A stretch of DNA of 64,000 nt from Odobenus rosmarus divergens (lineage: Eukaryota; Chordata; Mammalia; Carnivora; Odobenidae): positions 412,559-476,558 of the forward strand of contig NW_004450277.1 in assembly GCF_000321225.1 (NCBI RefSeq), read 5' to 3'. Positions within the stretch are counted from its first letter, which is position 1. Each line of letters opens with the position of its first letter. Position numbers and translations under genes: made by a program. A model generated the notes under the pieces. The model worked only from the letters and a program-made list of their open reading frames with translations, did not search any database and was not told the DNA's origin. This document shows, one piece after another, positions 1 to 12,123 of this stretch.

Positions 1-177
1 CCTCTGCTCTATTTTTCTTTGTAGCATTTACATCTCATGTATAGTATGTATTTATTTGTTTGTTGTCTGCCCCCCCCCACAGCCAGAATGTGAGCTCCAT
101 GAGAGCAAGATGTGGTCTGGCTCAAAGTTGTATCTCATTCCCTGGAATAGTGATTGATGGATGGCAGGCTCTTAGTA

Positions 178-440
178 ACAATTGAATAAATGGGTAGATG
201 GGTGGATGGGTGAATAGGAGGATGGGAGAATAGATGGATTGGAGGATGGATGGACGGGAGTGTAGGAGGATGGGTGATTATAGATTGGTGGATGGATAGA
301 CAGGAGAATGGGAGGATGGGTCAATACGTCAATGGGTTGATGGGTGGATGGTGGATGAGGAGATAAATAAATGGGAAGATGGTGGGTGGGTAGATGGGAA
401 AATGGTTGGACAGGAGGATAGGATAATAAATTGGTAGGAT
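178..440. repeat. Decayed GATG/GGAT tetranucleotide repeat, left part
   Basis: Imperfect units of GATG, GGTG, GGAT and AGAT run almost continuously. The array is split by the SINE at 441-665 and resumes at 666. Confidence 0.9.
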
Positions 441-665
441 GGGATGCCTGGGTGGCTCAGTTGGTTAAGCATCTGCCTTTCGCTCAGGTCATGATCTCAG
501 GGTCCTGGGATTGAGTCCCGCGTTGGGTTCCTTGCTCAGCAGAGAACCTGCTTCTCCCTCTGCCTTCCACTCCCCCTGCTTGTGTGCTCTCTCTCTCTCT
601 GATAGATAAATAAATAAATGAATGAATGAATGAATGAATGAATGAATGAATAAATCTTGAAAAAA
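441..665 (+). mobile_element. SINEC (tRNA-derived carnivore SINE), + strand, inside the GATG repeat
   Basis: Head GCCTGGGTGGCTCAGTTGG, B-box-like GATTGAGTCCC, then a CT-rich body and a tail that has expanded into (GAAT)n at about 617-650 before ending AAATCTTGA. Imperfect flanking copies AAATTGGTAGGAT and AAAATTGATGGAT may be the duplication, but the surrounding repeat makes this uncertain. Confidence 0.9.
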
Positions 666-885
666 TTGATGGATCAATGGATGGATGGGAGAATAGGTCT
701 ATGGGTCAGTGGGTCAATGGGTTGATGGGTTGATAGGTGGATTGGTAGGTGAGAAGATAGGTGGATGGGAAAATGATGGGTTGGTGGATGGGAAGAGGGG
801 TAGATGGGAGGAAGGAAGGATGGGTTGATGGGTCAATGGATGGATGGAAGGATGGGCTCATGATTCGATGGGTCAATGGGCTGCA
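666..885. repeat. Decayed GATG/GGAT tetranucleotide repeat, right part
   Basis: Continuation of the array at 178-440, with GGGTTGATG, GGTGGATG and GGAAGGATGG variants. It ends near 885. Confidence 0.88.
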
Positions 886-896
886 AGTTCAATGGA

Positions 897-1030
897 TAGA
901 GTAAAGAGAGCACTGTACTTGAATCAGACAGACCTGGGTTTTTGTTCCAATCCTCTCCCCACTCCCCATGCGACCTCAGCTGACTTACTCATGCTCTCTG
1001 ATCCTCTGTTGCCACATCTGCAAAATACAC
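897..1030 (+). repeat. MIR fragment, + strand
   Basis: Shows the MIR order: CAGACAGACCTGGGTTT, then GACCTCAGCTGACTTACTCA, then CATCTGCAAAATA. Heavily diverged. Confidence 0.6.
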
Positions 1031-1049
1031 AAACTTTTTCTTTGCATCA

Positions 1050-1136
1050 GGTGTCTAGCAATTACTCTGTACCAAGTGCAATGCCAAATGCCTTTAACCC
1101 CCTCAACGACCCTGAGATGAGGAGGCTGAGGCCAAA
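1050..1136 (-). repeat. MIR fragment, - strand
   Basis: Contains CTCTGTACCAAGTGCAATGCC and CTGAGATGAGGAGGCTGAGGCC-like blocks, typical of reversed MIR. Confidence 0.5.
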
Positions 1137-1737
1137 GTAAAAAACACGGCCTGACTGTGGATACATGTTAGCAAAGACCAAGCAGGAACCCAAGCAGTTC
1201 ACCTGATATCAGGATCCAGGTATTTGTGACTATGAAGGGCTGGACAAAGGACATTATGTTATCATTATTAATCTTATTATCAGGGTTAGGACTTGACCAG
1301 GAAGTACCATTTGTGGTGCCTTGGAATATATCAGGGGCCTTCCTATGGCCCTGGGGTCATCCTTTACATCTTGATATTCCAAGAGGATGGCCAGAGGAGA
1401 GCTGAGGGTACACCAACCAGGTAAAATCAAGGGACATCAGCAGGAAGCCTTGCTTCCTCTGACTTTGTCTTCAAGTGGGAGACCAGACAGCTGAGATAAG
1501 ACTGAAGCCATGGGGCCGGAAAAGAGGAGAGGTGGGTGGCAAAAATATTGGGAAGGGAGGCTGGATAGGACCAGTGACTTACTTGATAGAGAGTCTGCGA
1601 GAGGGTGGAGCCTACACATGGATCCGGTAACTGGAGGGAGGGTGGGACCACTTCCCCCGGCAAGGGGAGGTCTACATCAAGCCAAAATCATCCTGGCTCC
1701 CCAGCCACAGATCATCCACTGGAACTGTGTGATGATT

Positions 1738-1945
1738 CAGAGAGGCAGCCCAGTAGTTAGGAACAGGGCTTTGGAACCAGAGGGACCGGTGGTCAAGTGC
1801 GAGGTAGGTCTGTCTCTGAGTCGGGCACGTTGTTTCCTCTCTCTGAGCTCTAATTTCCTCAGCTGAGAAATGTAGATAGAAGTCATTTCCGTCCCTCAAG
1901 AATGTTGTGAGGATTCAATGAGGCTCTGTATAAAGAGCACAGGTA
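1738..1945 (+). repeat. MIR, nearly full length, + strand
   Basis: Head GTAGTTAGGAACAGGGCTTT, body with TTTCCTCTCTCTGAGC and TTTCCTCAGCTGAGAAATG, tail TTGTGAGGATTCAATGAGG. Confidence 0.75.
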
Positions 1946-2235
1946 ATACAGGAAACCAGCCGCCACACTGTGAGGGGACTCAAGCGACCTTGTGGCGAGG
2001 AACTGAGATCCCAGCCGGCAGGCAGCAGTAGCTCGTTGGCCGTGTCAGTGAGCCACCTCGGAGGCAGGTCCTCCGCTCCCAGCCAGACCCTAGGATGTGT
2101 GCAGTCCCAGCCAACATCAGCACTGCCACGTCCTGAGGGACCACCCCCAAGCTACAACCACCCCGCTTAGCCATTCCCAAGTTCCTGGCCCCCAGAAGCT
2201 GTGTGAGATAATACATAATCACTGGTGTCGTATGC

Positions 2236-2443
2236 CAGGGGTCAGTGAACTTTTTCTGTAAAAGTTCAGATAGCAAATATTTTAGTCCTTGCAGGTCATG
2301 TGGTCTCTGTTGAAACTACCCTGTCACTGTAGCAAAAAGTTGGCCATAGGCAATACAGAAATAAATGTGACCGTGTTCCAGTAAAAGTTTATTTATAAAA
2401 ACAAATGGTGGACCCAGTTGGGTCCATGGTTTGCCAATCCCTG
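2236..2443 (-). mobile_element. hAT-type non-autonomous DNA transposon (MER58-like)
   Basis: Inverted ends CAGGGGTCAGTGAAC and GTTTGCCAATCCCTG enclose the characteristic TTTTCTGTAAAAGTTCAGA and TTCCAGTAAAAGTTTATTTA blocks. The family name is from memory; the class (Charlie-like hAT) is firmer. Confidence 0.7.
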
Positions 2444-2739
2444 TTTTAAGCCACTAATATAAATGATTCATGCCTTTCTCATAGTGTAAAAAATAGTTCC
2501 TTTCTTCGTGGAATTGAGAGTCTTGTCCGGAACACCAACCCCGTCTCCTGTACATCTCCGTTGGATTGCTTGGACCTCAGGGCAGGCTCTATGCTGACTC
2601 ACCTCCATGTCTCCACCTCTACCAGCTCTCAGACCCATGCACAAAGAAAATGCTAACCTGTTTTCTGGAAGAATAAACTAAGTAAAACTCAAGATAGTAT
2701 TTGTGCCATAAGAGGGGAGCTGACTCCTGGGGCTGTGGA

Positions 2740-2925
2740 AACACTCTGAGGATTAATGTGATCTGGAAGTCTTCCTGAAGGAGGAGGACTTGAGCTGAAC
2801 CTTGGATGGTAGGTATAATTCAGATGAACATTAAGCACAAGGACAATCATGTCACACCAGAGGGAACAGCATGAACAAAAGATGGAAGGGCAGGCACAGG
2901 GTGGAAAGGTCAGTGCATGCACGAC
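2740..2925 (-). repeat. L2 fragment, - strand
   Basis: GAAGTCTTCCTGAAGGAGGA, GAGCTGAACCTTGGATGG and AGAGGGAACAGCATGAAC match the reversed L2 3' region. Confidence 0.6.
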
Positions 2926-3144
2926 TTCTTTGCCCGGTAAGAGCGCTTGGCTGTCATCCTGGGGACCAGGACCTCGCAAACAGAGGCAAATGGGCTTTAA
3001 TGAGGGGCTCTGGGGAGAGAAGCTGTGACTTTCATAAAATTCCATGACCAAGAGACAATGAAGACACTAGAGTAAGCTGAAGATTTATGTTTTATTTTAT
3101 TTTATTTTTTTATGTTTTATTTTAAACAGAAGAGGGAGACATCT

Positions 3145-3440
3145 TGGTTTGAGTTCCCCACAAAGCAGACATCCAGATGAGGAATCAAGCAAGTGGTTAA
3201 TTTGGGAGGTGATTCAGGGAAACACAGGGAAGCGAGGCCTGGAAGGAAAGGCAGCCCAAATGATGCATAATCATGCAGGTTGCCGACGTGGGCTCTGGGA
3301 GCTCCATCCCGCCTGGATCTCAGCTGGGAACCTCCGGGAGACAGTGAAGAACATACCTCGGCAGTATCCCAACCGAGGGCAGGAAGCTGGGCATGTATCT
3401 ACGAACTCCCATTGGTCACTGGCTGGGGGTGCTTGGCTCT
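3145..3440. repeat. Old dispersed repeat, unassigned, copy 1
   Basis: Shares an ordered set of blocks with 9463-9740: AAGCAGAC, CAAG...TTTGGGAGGTGATTCAGGGAAACAC, then a GAGAACA-like block and a late region ending near GGCTC. I cannot name the family. Confidence 0.35.
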
Positions 3441-4756
3441 GTTAATTCCCCTGCACCTCTGGCCTCGATGGAGAGCTGCAGGTGTTTGCAAGAGGCTCCT
3501 TGGGTGTGGAAAGGTGAGTACTGAGGGAGCAATGACAGCAAGTGCAATAGGTAGGGTGACACAAAGTAGCGGGTTAAGGAGAGTGCTTGAGCGCTTGGGG
3601 TGGGACGGGCACAGGGGGCAGGAGGAGCACTCAGAGCCCAAGACGCAGGGAAGTGACTGCAGACACTGGCGCCCTACTGCGGGGTCCAGACTGGAAAAGG
3701 GGGGACTGAGGGCCAGCTTGGCTGCACAGACCCAGCGAGTGGGTGGATGGGCGGGAAGCCAGGAGAGGAAGAGACAGAGTCTGGCCCCAGACGTCCTGGG
3801 CTTGAGGTGCCCACAGGACCTCCAGCGGAGCCGTCAGATCGCAGGTGGAGGGAGAACACAGCCCAAACGGACTCAGAAATGCAACAAGTCGTGCAGCAAG
3901 GAGCTGGAAGGGCAAGACGAATTTGCAAGGGAGGAAGAAAGAGTGTGCAAACGGATTGGGGAGGGCGGCGTTCTGAGCTCATGCCTGTCAAAGACTTAGC
4001 ATGGACTCTCAAGCACTTGGTGGTGGAGTTATTGGCTTTGTTATCCCCCTTTCAGATGCATTTATATGGGTTTATGTAAATGCCTGGTGAGATGTGGCTG
4101 CGAGTAAAAACTTGTTAAATCAGTTAGGGGATGTTCTTAACCCCATTTTACAGATGGAGTAACAGAGGCTCAGGGAGGTGAAGTGACCTTGCTCCTGTTC
4201 TGCCTGAAGGCAGAGCACACATTCTGTTTCCATTGGGTGTGAAGTGTCCCAGAGGACATCTGGAAGTTGTCCAGCAGGGCAGAGATCGGGGAGAAGAGTG
4301 GCTAAGGTACACCTAGGAGCAGGAACTAGAGAGGCCAAGCCTCCAGACGGGGTGGAGAGAGCAGAGAGCGGGAGCACAGCCACCACAGGCGTGGGCAGAG
4401 CTCCTGAGACGTTTCGTGAGAAGGGAGAAGTGGAATGAAGGTTGGAGCAAAGGTGGACAGAGAGGACAGACTGCAGGCCGACGGAGCCCGGGGAAGGGGG
4501 GCGGGGCAGGCTGGGGCCCTGCGGGAGGGTGGGGGGGTTCACAGGTGGGGGTTCAGCCTCGCTCAGGACCATGAGCAGCCATCCTTCCTGCCACCTCACA
4601 CCAACAAGGACCATGCATGCCCCAACAAGGGGCATGCAGAGAACAGGAAGTGGGGGCCAGTGGCTGACACCTGAGGCAAGGGCCGCCAGGCATCCGCCAT
4701 GTCCACTCTCCCTTTCTCTTGGGTAATAACATTTCCCCTGCGTTTTAGCTGAGCCC

Positions 4757-4965
4757 GTGGCTGCCCTGTGGAATATTACATTTCCCAGCCTCCCTTGGCA
4801 CTGGACATGGCCATGTCCCAACCACACTGGCTGGAATATGGATGTGTTGGGGGCTATCTCAGGCAGCCCCCAAGGAGCCATGGATCCACCATGTGAAATG
4901 AGCTGGTACCATGGAGACTTTCCACCGGCAGCATTACTCACATCTGGGCAGCTGAGGGAGCTGCA
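4757..4965 (+). repeat. Old repeat of the ACATTTCCCAGC family (unassigned), copy 1
   Basis: TATTACATTTCCCAGCCTCC, GGCCATGTCCCAACCACACT and a GGCTGGAA block are shared in order with copies at 12842, 57600 and, reversed, 41185 and 44278. Confidence 0.5.
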
Positions 4966-5934
4966 CCTCATCGAAATCATTCCTATCCCGGCTCTCTGGT
5001 CTTATACAGCATCTAGCCACCCAAGTGAGCATGGCTTCCCGGCTGGAGGACAGGGGTCCCTCTCTCCCAGTTCTCCCCCCACCCCCAGGCATTTTCCATA
5101 ACTGACCCATCATCGGCCTTCCTCCCCAACCCCTGACCAGCCAGACGGTTCCCTCCAAGAGGGCGGGGACGTCACCAAACTCACAGCTAAACACTGAGGC
5201 CAGCACAGGGCCCGGAGCGAGAGGCCCAGCATGTGCAGACCAGCTCCCTGCTTTCAGGGGCACAAGCAGTAAGAGCACAAACCCCATTTTACAAATGGCC
5301 AGGAGCTGGCGGCTTATCCACGCACTCCCAGCAGCCCGGATCCAGAGTTGTTCCTCAGGGCATGAACTCACCAGCGCTCCCAGTCCACTGGAGGGTGGTT
5401 GTTCCTGGGTTCTGGCCAGCAAGTACCTGAATGGTGAATGCCGAGCTGGTATGTGCAGGGCAGCCACTGAAGGGGCTAGAGAAGTGGCAAGGGAGAGACG
5501 TGGAAGTGAATACTTTGGCCAGGGCCTCTCGGGAGCAGAACCGGTAAGTTGAGAGGGATTGGAGTGGGTAATGGGAGCCTCAGGGTAATTGGGAGAGTGG
5601 TCCTGGGATTCAGGGGCTGAGGAAGACCAGAGGGGCAGTGCCTACCACTCCTTGGTCCAGTGTTGGCTGAGCTGCTGGAAATAAAGTGGCTAAGGACTTG
5701 GTGGGCTGGGGGTGACTGTGGGTCTGGAGGGTCCTTGGGCTGGGAGGCCGAGGCCAGAGAAGGTGGGCGAGCTGGAGGCAGTCAGATCTGTGTCCTCTCA
5801 GATCTGCGTCCTTGGGCCTCCTTTTCCCCACCTGTGAAATGGTTGTGAGGATTAAGGGAGAAGACACTCAGACAAGGCCCTGTCCCCCAACCCCACCACC
5901 CCTGCGACGGCTCTGCTCCCCTTCCCACACATCC

Positions 5935-6195
5935 CTCGCTCCCTCTGCTACAGCCGCTCTGCTTCCCTTCACTGCCTTGGCCCCAAGTTCGTTCCTGCCC
6001 CCCGGGCCTTTGCATCTGCTGTTCCCGCTGCCTGGAATGCTCTGCCCAGATCTCCACACAGCTCACTCCCTCACCTCATTCAGGTCTCTTCTGTGTCCCC
6101 TCTCAGAGCAGCCTTCCCTGCCCCGCCCTGGTCCAACTCCAGGTTTCTTCACTGCACTCACCATCACCAGGGCCACCTTCCACGTGTACGTGGTT
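5935..6195 (+). repeat. L2 3' fragment, + strand
   Basis: GGGCCTTTGCATCTGCTGTT, GCCTGGAATGCTCTGCCCAG, CTCACTCCCTCACCTCATTC and CAGAGCAGCCTTCCCTG are in the L2 order. Confidence 0.75.
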
Positions 6196-6713
6196 ATGGC
6201 TCCCAGTCTCCCGCCTGGGCCAGAAGCTCCAGGAGGGCCGGATCTGAACCTCTTGCACTGTTGGTTGAGTCCTGGCACGTGAACCATCCCTCAGCAAACA
6301 TGAGTTCAGTGAGTGACTGTTTAAGTCCCTGCGAGCCGCTCAGGACTCAGCTCAGACATCAGCTCCTGCAGGCGCCTTTCCGGCACCTTGTCTGAGCTCC
6401 CGCAACCCCTCGCACATGCCTGGATTTGAGAAGTCCCCCGAGTTGTTGTGAGCTTTGCTTTTTCTCTGTCTCCCCACCAGGCCACGAGGGTCTCGGGTCT
6501 TTAACACTCACTGCTCCCTTGCGTACAGTTGGTGATTGGTCACAATGAATCCATCGATTCATCAATTATCAACTAACGGTCAGAATCAAGATGGGAAATA
6601 TGCAGCAAGAAAATTTAGGGGTCCAGTGTCCCTCACTGCTCTTCATGGGAAGTAATTTCTCTATCGCTATGACCTGCACATGGTAGGAATGCATGAAATA
6701 TTTTTTGAACAGT

Positions 6714-6959
6714 TGCTAATAGCTCCCACTTCCTAGGCACTTACTCGGTGCCAGGCAGAGTTCTAAGCGCTTTGCATGGGGTAACTCATTTAATCCTCAC
6801 ATAACTTGATTACCACCCCCATTTTACAGGTAAGGAAACAGGCTCAGAGGAGTTCAGCAACTTGCCCAAGGTCACGCAGGTAGTAAGTAGTAGGATGAGA
6901 CCCGAACCCAGGCAGTTTGACCCCGGCCTCCATGTGCCACCAGCCTCTACCGCCTCTCA
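6714..6959 (-). repeat. MIR, nearly full length, - strand
   Basis: Runs from TAGCTCCCACTTCCTAGGCA through CCCCATTTTACAGGTAAGGA and CAACTTGCCCAAGGTCACGC to TCTACCGCCTCTC, the whole reversed MIR. Confidence 0.88.
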
Positions 6960-7814
6960 GCTGACACACAATACACACGTATAATCACAAAGGTAGCAAC
7001 TGCTATTACGCACACCTGCTCAGTGTCAGACTAGGGCTGGCTGCTCTGCAGTCACCTGCTCTTTTGATCTCCAGAGTCCTCCTTGGGCAAGTGGTATTGC
7101 CTCCATTTCATAGGCAAAAAACTGAGGCTCGGAGTTAAGGGCTCATAGCAAGTAAAAGGCTCTGGGTCTTGCCTTCTTCCAGAGTGGGAACGTCTGGAAG
7201 CCTGGACCTTGGCTTTTCTCCTCCACCTTTCTGCACTCCGTTCTCTATCTCTCAGCCCCACGGCCACCTCTGTGTTGACCCAGAGCCAAGGCAGGCCCCA
7301 CACCCCTGCCCCCCAGCCCACCAGAGACCTGCCAGACCTTTCGTTACAAAAACCTTCTCTTTGTCCTCCCCTCTCTCCCCCAGCCAATGACTGAGAGATC
7401 AACTTGATTGTGGATATATTTTGGAAATATTTTCACTGTTATAAAATTTTTTCCTTTGTTTGAAAGAGTGCTACAGCTCCAACCGCAGGGGGAAGAAAAA
7501 CCTTACCCCAGAGGACCAGGGCTGCAAATGTAAAACCAGAAATGACTATATTAAATAATCAAAACTGAAAACCACCCTAACAATGGAACTCCTCAGAGTT
7601 CTGGCGTCAGGAGGACACGGTTCTTTGAGGCTGCCCCCCCGCTGGGATTCAGGGCTTTGCAAACAGAGGAGATGGGGTTCTTGCTTCTGAAATGGGGTAC
7701 AAATCCTGCTCTGATCCTGGGGCCTTCTCCTAAGGGTACTGAGAGAGGTTCTCCTCACTGTCGTTTCCTGGGTGACAGACTGGAGCCTGGGAAAATGGGC
7801 AATTGGGTTCCAAT

Positions 7815-8260
7815 GGCAGATCCAGAATGGGGCTACAGGTGGAGTTCCGGGTTAGAGACCCCACTGAGGGCTCCATGTGGGGCCAGAGCTAGGGCTCAGT
7901 ACAAAACCAGTATCATGAGTCAGCATGGAACCAGGAATATAACTCAGTCTATAACAAAGATCAGGGCTCAGTCTACCACAGGGTCAGGGCTCCACTAAGC
8001 TCAGGACCAGGGCTCAGTCTGAAGCTAGAGTCAAGGCCTAGCAGGAAACAACATTCAGGGTCTGACTGAAACCAAGATGTGGCTAGTCTGGGGCTCAGGC
8101 CATATCAGGAATGGGATCAGAACCCCACCTAGGCCCAGGATTAGATTTGGTCTAGGATCAGGGTCAAGTTTCAGTGTGTGATGAAGGAGCAGGACTCAGT
8201 CTACAATGAGAGTCAGGGTTCTATGTGTGACCAGGATCAGGATGCATCTTGGGTCTTCAA
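7815..8260 (+). repeat. Decayed minisatellite built on a CAGGGCTCAGTCT-type unit
   Basis: Variants of a roughly 28-33 bp unit recur: AGGGCTCAGTACAA, ATAACTCAGTCTATAACA, AGGGCTCAGTCTACCACA, AGGGCTCAGTCTGAAGC, AGGACTCAGTCTACAATGA, each linked to a GGGTCAGG or GATCAGGG block. Units have drifted strongly. No coding role is seen. Confidence 0.7.
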
Positions 8261-8559
8261 ACCCCCCAAAAAAGAAAGTCCTGAGACCACAGGTGAGTCA
8301 GTTCACCTTCTAGGCCTCAGTTTCCTCTTCTGTGAGCTGGGGATAATTATAACCCCCAACCTGAATACTTCCATAGTTAAATGTCAGGCCAAACGAAATA
8401 GCGGATGTCAGCAAGCTTTTGCAAACTGCAGGGTGTTGGACAGATGTTTATATAAACACTCCAGGAGAAACCCCAAAGTAGGCTGATCATGGAAAAGTCC
8501 AAATGTCACTAAGCCTCCTACTCCACCTTCTATCCTAGTTTCTCTTCTGCCCTGTAAAA

Positions 8560-8782
8560 CTAATAATAGCTAACAGTTACACAGCATGGCCTTGTCTTAG
8601 GCACTGTTCTCAGAACTTCATGGATATTTAATTTAATCTTCAAACAGTCCATGAAGTAGGTACTGACTTTATCCCTATATTCAGATGGGGAAACTGAGGC
8701 AGAGATAGGTTAGGTAATTTGCTTAAAGTCACACTTAATATGTAGAAAATCTCTGATCCGAACCTAGGCTCTTTGGTTCCCA
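8560..8782 (-). repeat. MIR, nearly full length, - strand
   Basis: TAATAATAGCTAACAGTTAC at the start, TCAGATGGGGAAACTGAGGC in the middle, CCGAACCTAGGCTCTTTGG at the end. Confidence 0.85.
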
Positions 8783-9462
8783 AGTCCCTGCTGAGTGTAG
8801 GCACTGGGGGTGGGAGATGAGTCCGGGGCATTCTTCCTGGAGCAGACAGACAAGGGTGAGAGGTGCAAGTCAGCGGCAGGCCAAGCAATGACCCGTGGCC
8901 CCCAGCAGCTGCCTTTCCCCAGGAGGCTGTCTCTTAGCAGACCCCACTCCCACAAGGGGACATAAAAGGCTGGGGGAGGAGTTGGTGGGTGGCATTAAGA
9001 CATCTCTTTAAACTTGTTTGTTTATGGAAAGAAATTTCAGGCCAGCTGCTGAAAATCTGTATTTTATGGGTATTTTTTCAATTTATTTCACACTGGTATT
9101 AAAAACGACAACCCAACCCACCACGGAGGCTGGGATTCCACGGGGGTTGGCGAGGGAGGGGTGGCTGGACTAAAGCAGCTCCTTTGTTTGCCTGAACAAC
9201 CCAGGGACGAGGCTGCTTGCCCTCCCTTGGGAAAAAACCAGACGAGGTGAAGAATGAGAACGGGATGAGGCAGAGGTTGTGGTTTAACAGGAGAACAAGA
9301 TGAAGTTTGGCAGAGGAAGGTGGAGGATTCAATGCCTGCCTTTTATAGAAGGTGAAACTGAGACACAAATAATGAAAATTGCTAGTGAGAACTTATTCTG
9401 GGTTAGATATTATTTTTACCTGCACTACCCCATGCAAGGTCATGACAGTTAAGATGCTGTCT

Positions 9463-9740
9463 TCATTTGGGGTTGCTGTGAAGCAAACACTGAGACAAAA
9501 TTGGAGTTCAAGAAGTTTATTTGGGAATTGATCCTGGGAAATGCAGGGCTGGGAGTAAATTGTGAAACAGAGTGGGAGGCCAGCCCATGAAGGGTAGGCC
9601 ATCAAGACAGGCACCGCTGGGGACATCTGGAGCTCAACCCTGCTGGGAAGTTCTGAGAAACAGCAAAGAACAAGCCTAGGCTAACCCACCTGTTGAAGGA
9701 GGAATTTGGGCTCATTGTCCATCATTGGTTATCACTACCC
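9463..9740. repeat. Old dispersed repeat, unassigned, copy 2
   Basis: Resembles 3145-3440: AAGCAAACACTGAGAC, CAAGAAGTTTATTTGGGAAT, TGATCCTGGGAAATGCAGGG, then GAAACAGCAAAGAACA. The family is not named. Confidence 0.4.
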
Positions 9741-9744
9741 TTCC

Positions 9745-10160
9745 ACTGAGTCCATCAGCAATGTTTTCTTTTTTCCAATTATTGTATTGTTCAGTTTTAT
9801 ACTATCTATTTGTTTTTTCTAAAATAACTTCTATTTCTTTGTTGAGATTTTCTATGTCTTCACTCATTTCAAAAGAATGTATAATTTCTCGCCAAAGCAC
9901 TTTTTGGATGGCTGCTTTAAAGTCCTTGTCAGACGATCCCAACATCTGCATCATCCTGGTTTTAGCATTAGTGGATTGTCTTTTCTCATTCAAACTGTGG
10001 TTTTCTGGTTCTCAGCATGACAGGTAATTTTCTATATATCGTGGACATTTGGGCTAATATATTAGGAAACTTCAGGTCCTATGTAAGTCTTTTATTTTAG
10101 CAGGCAGTCTCATTTTTAGGTGTAGCATGTAGGTTCTCATCTGCTTTTGGAGGCTGGAGT
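9745..10160 (-). mobile_element. L1 fragment, ORF1 5' part, - strand
   Basis: The reverse-strand frame at 9802-9993 reads SDKDFKAAIQKVL and EDIENLNKEIE, the N-terminal L1 ORF1p signature of old L1M elements. The fragment is short and lies head to head with the + strand L1 that follows. Confidence 0.65.
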
Positions 10161-10204
10161 TGCAATGACCATTTAGTTTCCAGAAACTTTGCATTTCTAT
10201 TCTG

Positions 10205-12080
10205 GTCTGCTTCATTCTTCTGGTGCTACTGGGGTTAGTATTAGCTTGATACCAAAACCAGACAAAGACAGTATAAAAATTACATACAGGTCAATATCTT
10301 TCATGAATATAGATGTGAAAGTCCTTAATAAAATATTACCACGTAGAATTCAGCAAAATATAAAAAGAATTCTACACCATGGCCAAATGGGGTTTATTCC
10401 AGGGAGGGAAAGCTAGTTCAATATTCAAAAATCAATCAATGCACTACATCAACAGGTTAAAGAAGAAAAATCACATGATTGTATCGCTAATAGATGCAAA
10501 GAAAATTTTGTGACAAAATCCAACACCGTTTCTGATTGAAAACTCTCAGAAAAATAGCAATAGAGAGAACTCCCTCAACTTGTTAAGAGCATCCCAAAAA
10601 AACCCTACAGGCAACATCATACCTAACGATGAAAGACTGAATGCTTTCCCACTAAGATTGGGAACAAGGCAAGAATGTCTGCTCCCAACACTCTTATTCA
10701 GTACAGTGCTAGAAGTGCTAGCCAATGCAATAAAGCAGGAAAGGGAAATAAAAGGAACATAAATCAGAAAGAAAGACTACTGCCCCTATTTACAGGTGCC
10801 ATGTTATCTTTGTTGGAAAACCCTAGAAATCTGCAAAAATACTCCTAAAACTAATAAGTTCAGCAAGGTGTTAGAATACAAAATCAATACATAAAAATCA
10901 GTTGTATTTCTATATACTAGGGATGAACACATAGGGCAACAAAATTGAAAATACAATACAGTTTGCAATTCTTTTTTAAAAAGGAAAGAAAAATTCTTAG
11001 GTATAAATCAAATAAAACTTTTTAGGACTTGAAACTGGCAAAACACTGATTCTTAAAAAAAATCAGAGACTTAAATAAAGGGAGAGATATACCATGTTCA
11101 TGGATTGGAAGACTCAATATAGTCAAGATGTTAATTCTCTCCAAATTGATATACATGTTTAATGCAATTCTGATCAAATTCCCAGCAAGATTTTTTGTAG
11201 GGATAGACAAAATTATTATAAAATTTATATTGAAAGGCAAAAGAACTAGAATAGCTAAAACAATTTTGAGAAAGAATAAGGTGGATGAGATCAGACTACC
11301 CAACTTCAAGATTTCAGTGATCAGGACAGTGAGGTATTGGCAAACAGAACAACACATAGTCTGCAGAACGGAACAGGTAACCCAGAAATAGATTCACACA
11401 AATATGACCAATTAATTTTTGACAAAGGAACAAAAGCAATTCAGTTATGGTAGGACAGCCTATCCAATAAATCACACTGGATGGAGTATTTGAACATCCA
11501 CAGGCAAAAAATGAAACTTGATATAAACCACATTCTTTATGCAAAAATTAATTCAAAATGGATCATGAACTTAAATGTAAAATGATATAACTTCTAGAAA
11601 AAAATAGAAGAAAATCTTTGAGACTTGAGAATAGGCAAATATTCTTAGATTTGACACCAAAAGTGTGATCCATAAAAGGAAAAATTGATAAAGTGAACCT
11701 TATCAAAATTAAATACCTTCATTCTGTGAAAGATGCTGGAAAGAAGATGAAGGGACAAATTACAGACTAGGAGAATATACTAGCAAATCACATATCCAAC
11801 AAAGGACTTCTGTATGGAATAACGAACTCTTAAAATGCAACAGTAAAACTAAAAAATTCCAATCAAAAAGTGCAAAAGACATGCACAGACATTTTGCTAA
11901 AGAGGATATACAGAAACTTGTACACAAATATCCATAGTAGCTTTGTACTTAATAACCAAAAACTGGAAATTATCTAAATGTCTTTCAATGAATGAATGGC
12001 TAAAAAAACTCTAGTACATTCATACCATGGAATACTACTCAGCAGTAAAATGCAACTGTTTTTCTTTCAAAGATTTTATT

Positions 12081-12123
<43 letters not shown>

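Noticed and set aside
441..520. tRNA gene at SINE heads
   Set aside because: The A and B boxes belong to SINEC elements with tails and duplications. No cloverleaf with a proper acceptor stem was found.
3280..3999. 239-codon + strand ORF upstream of RSPO4
   Set aside because: It overlaps an old repeat and has random-looking composition. No family resemblance and no promoter signal.
4120..4980. 286-codon - strand ORF
   Set aside because: It spans a MIR fragment and the TTTCCCAGC repeat. Chance open frame in GC-rich DNA.
7815..8260. CRISPR-like array
   Set aside because: Units are tandem, drifted and without unique spacers of constant size, and the genome is mammalian.
10189..11391. Reverse-transcriptase-like reading frames as a host gene
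   Set aside because: They are fragments of L1 ORF2 broken by stops, inside a longer L1 with a nested SINE.
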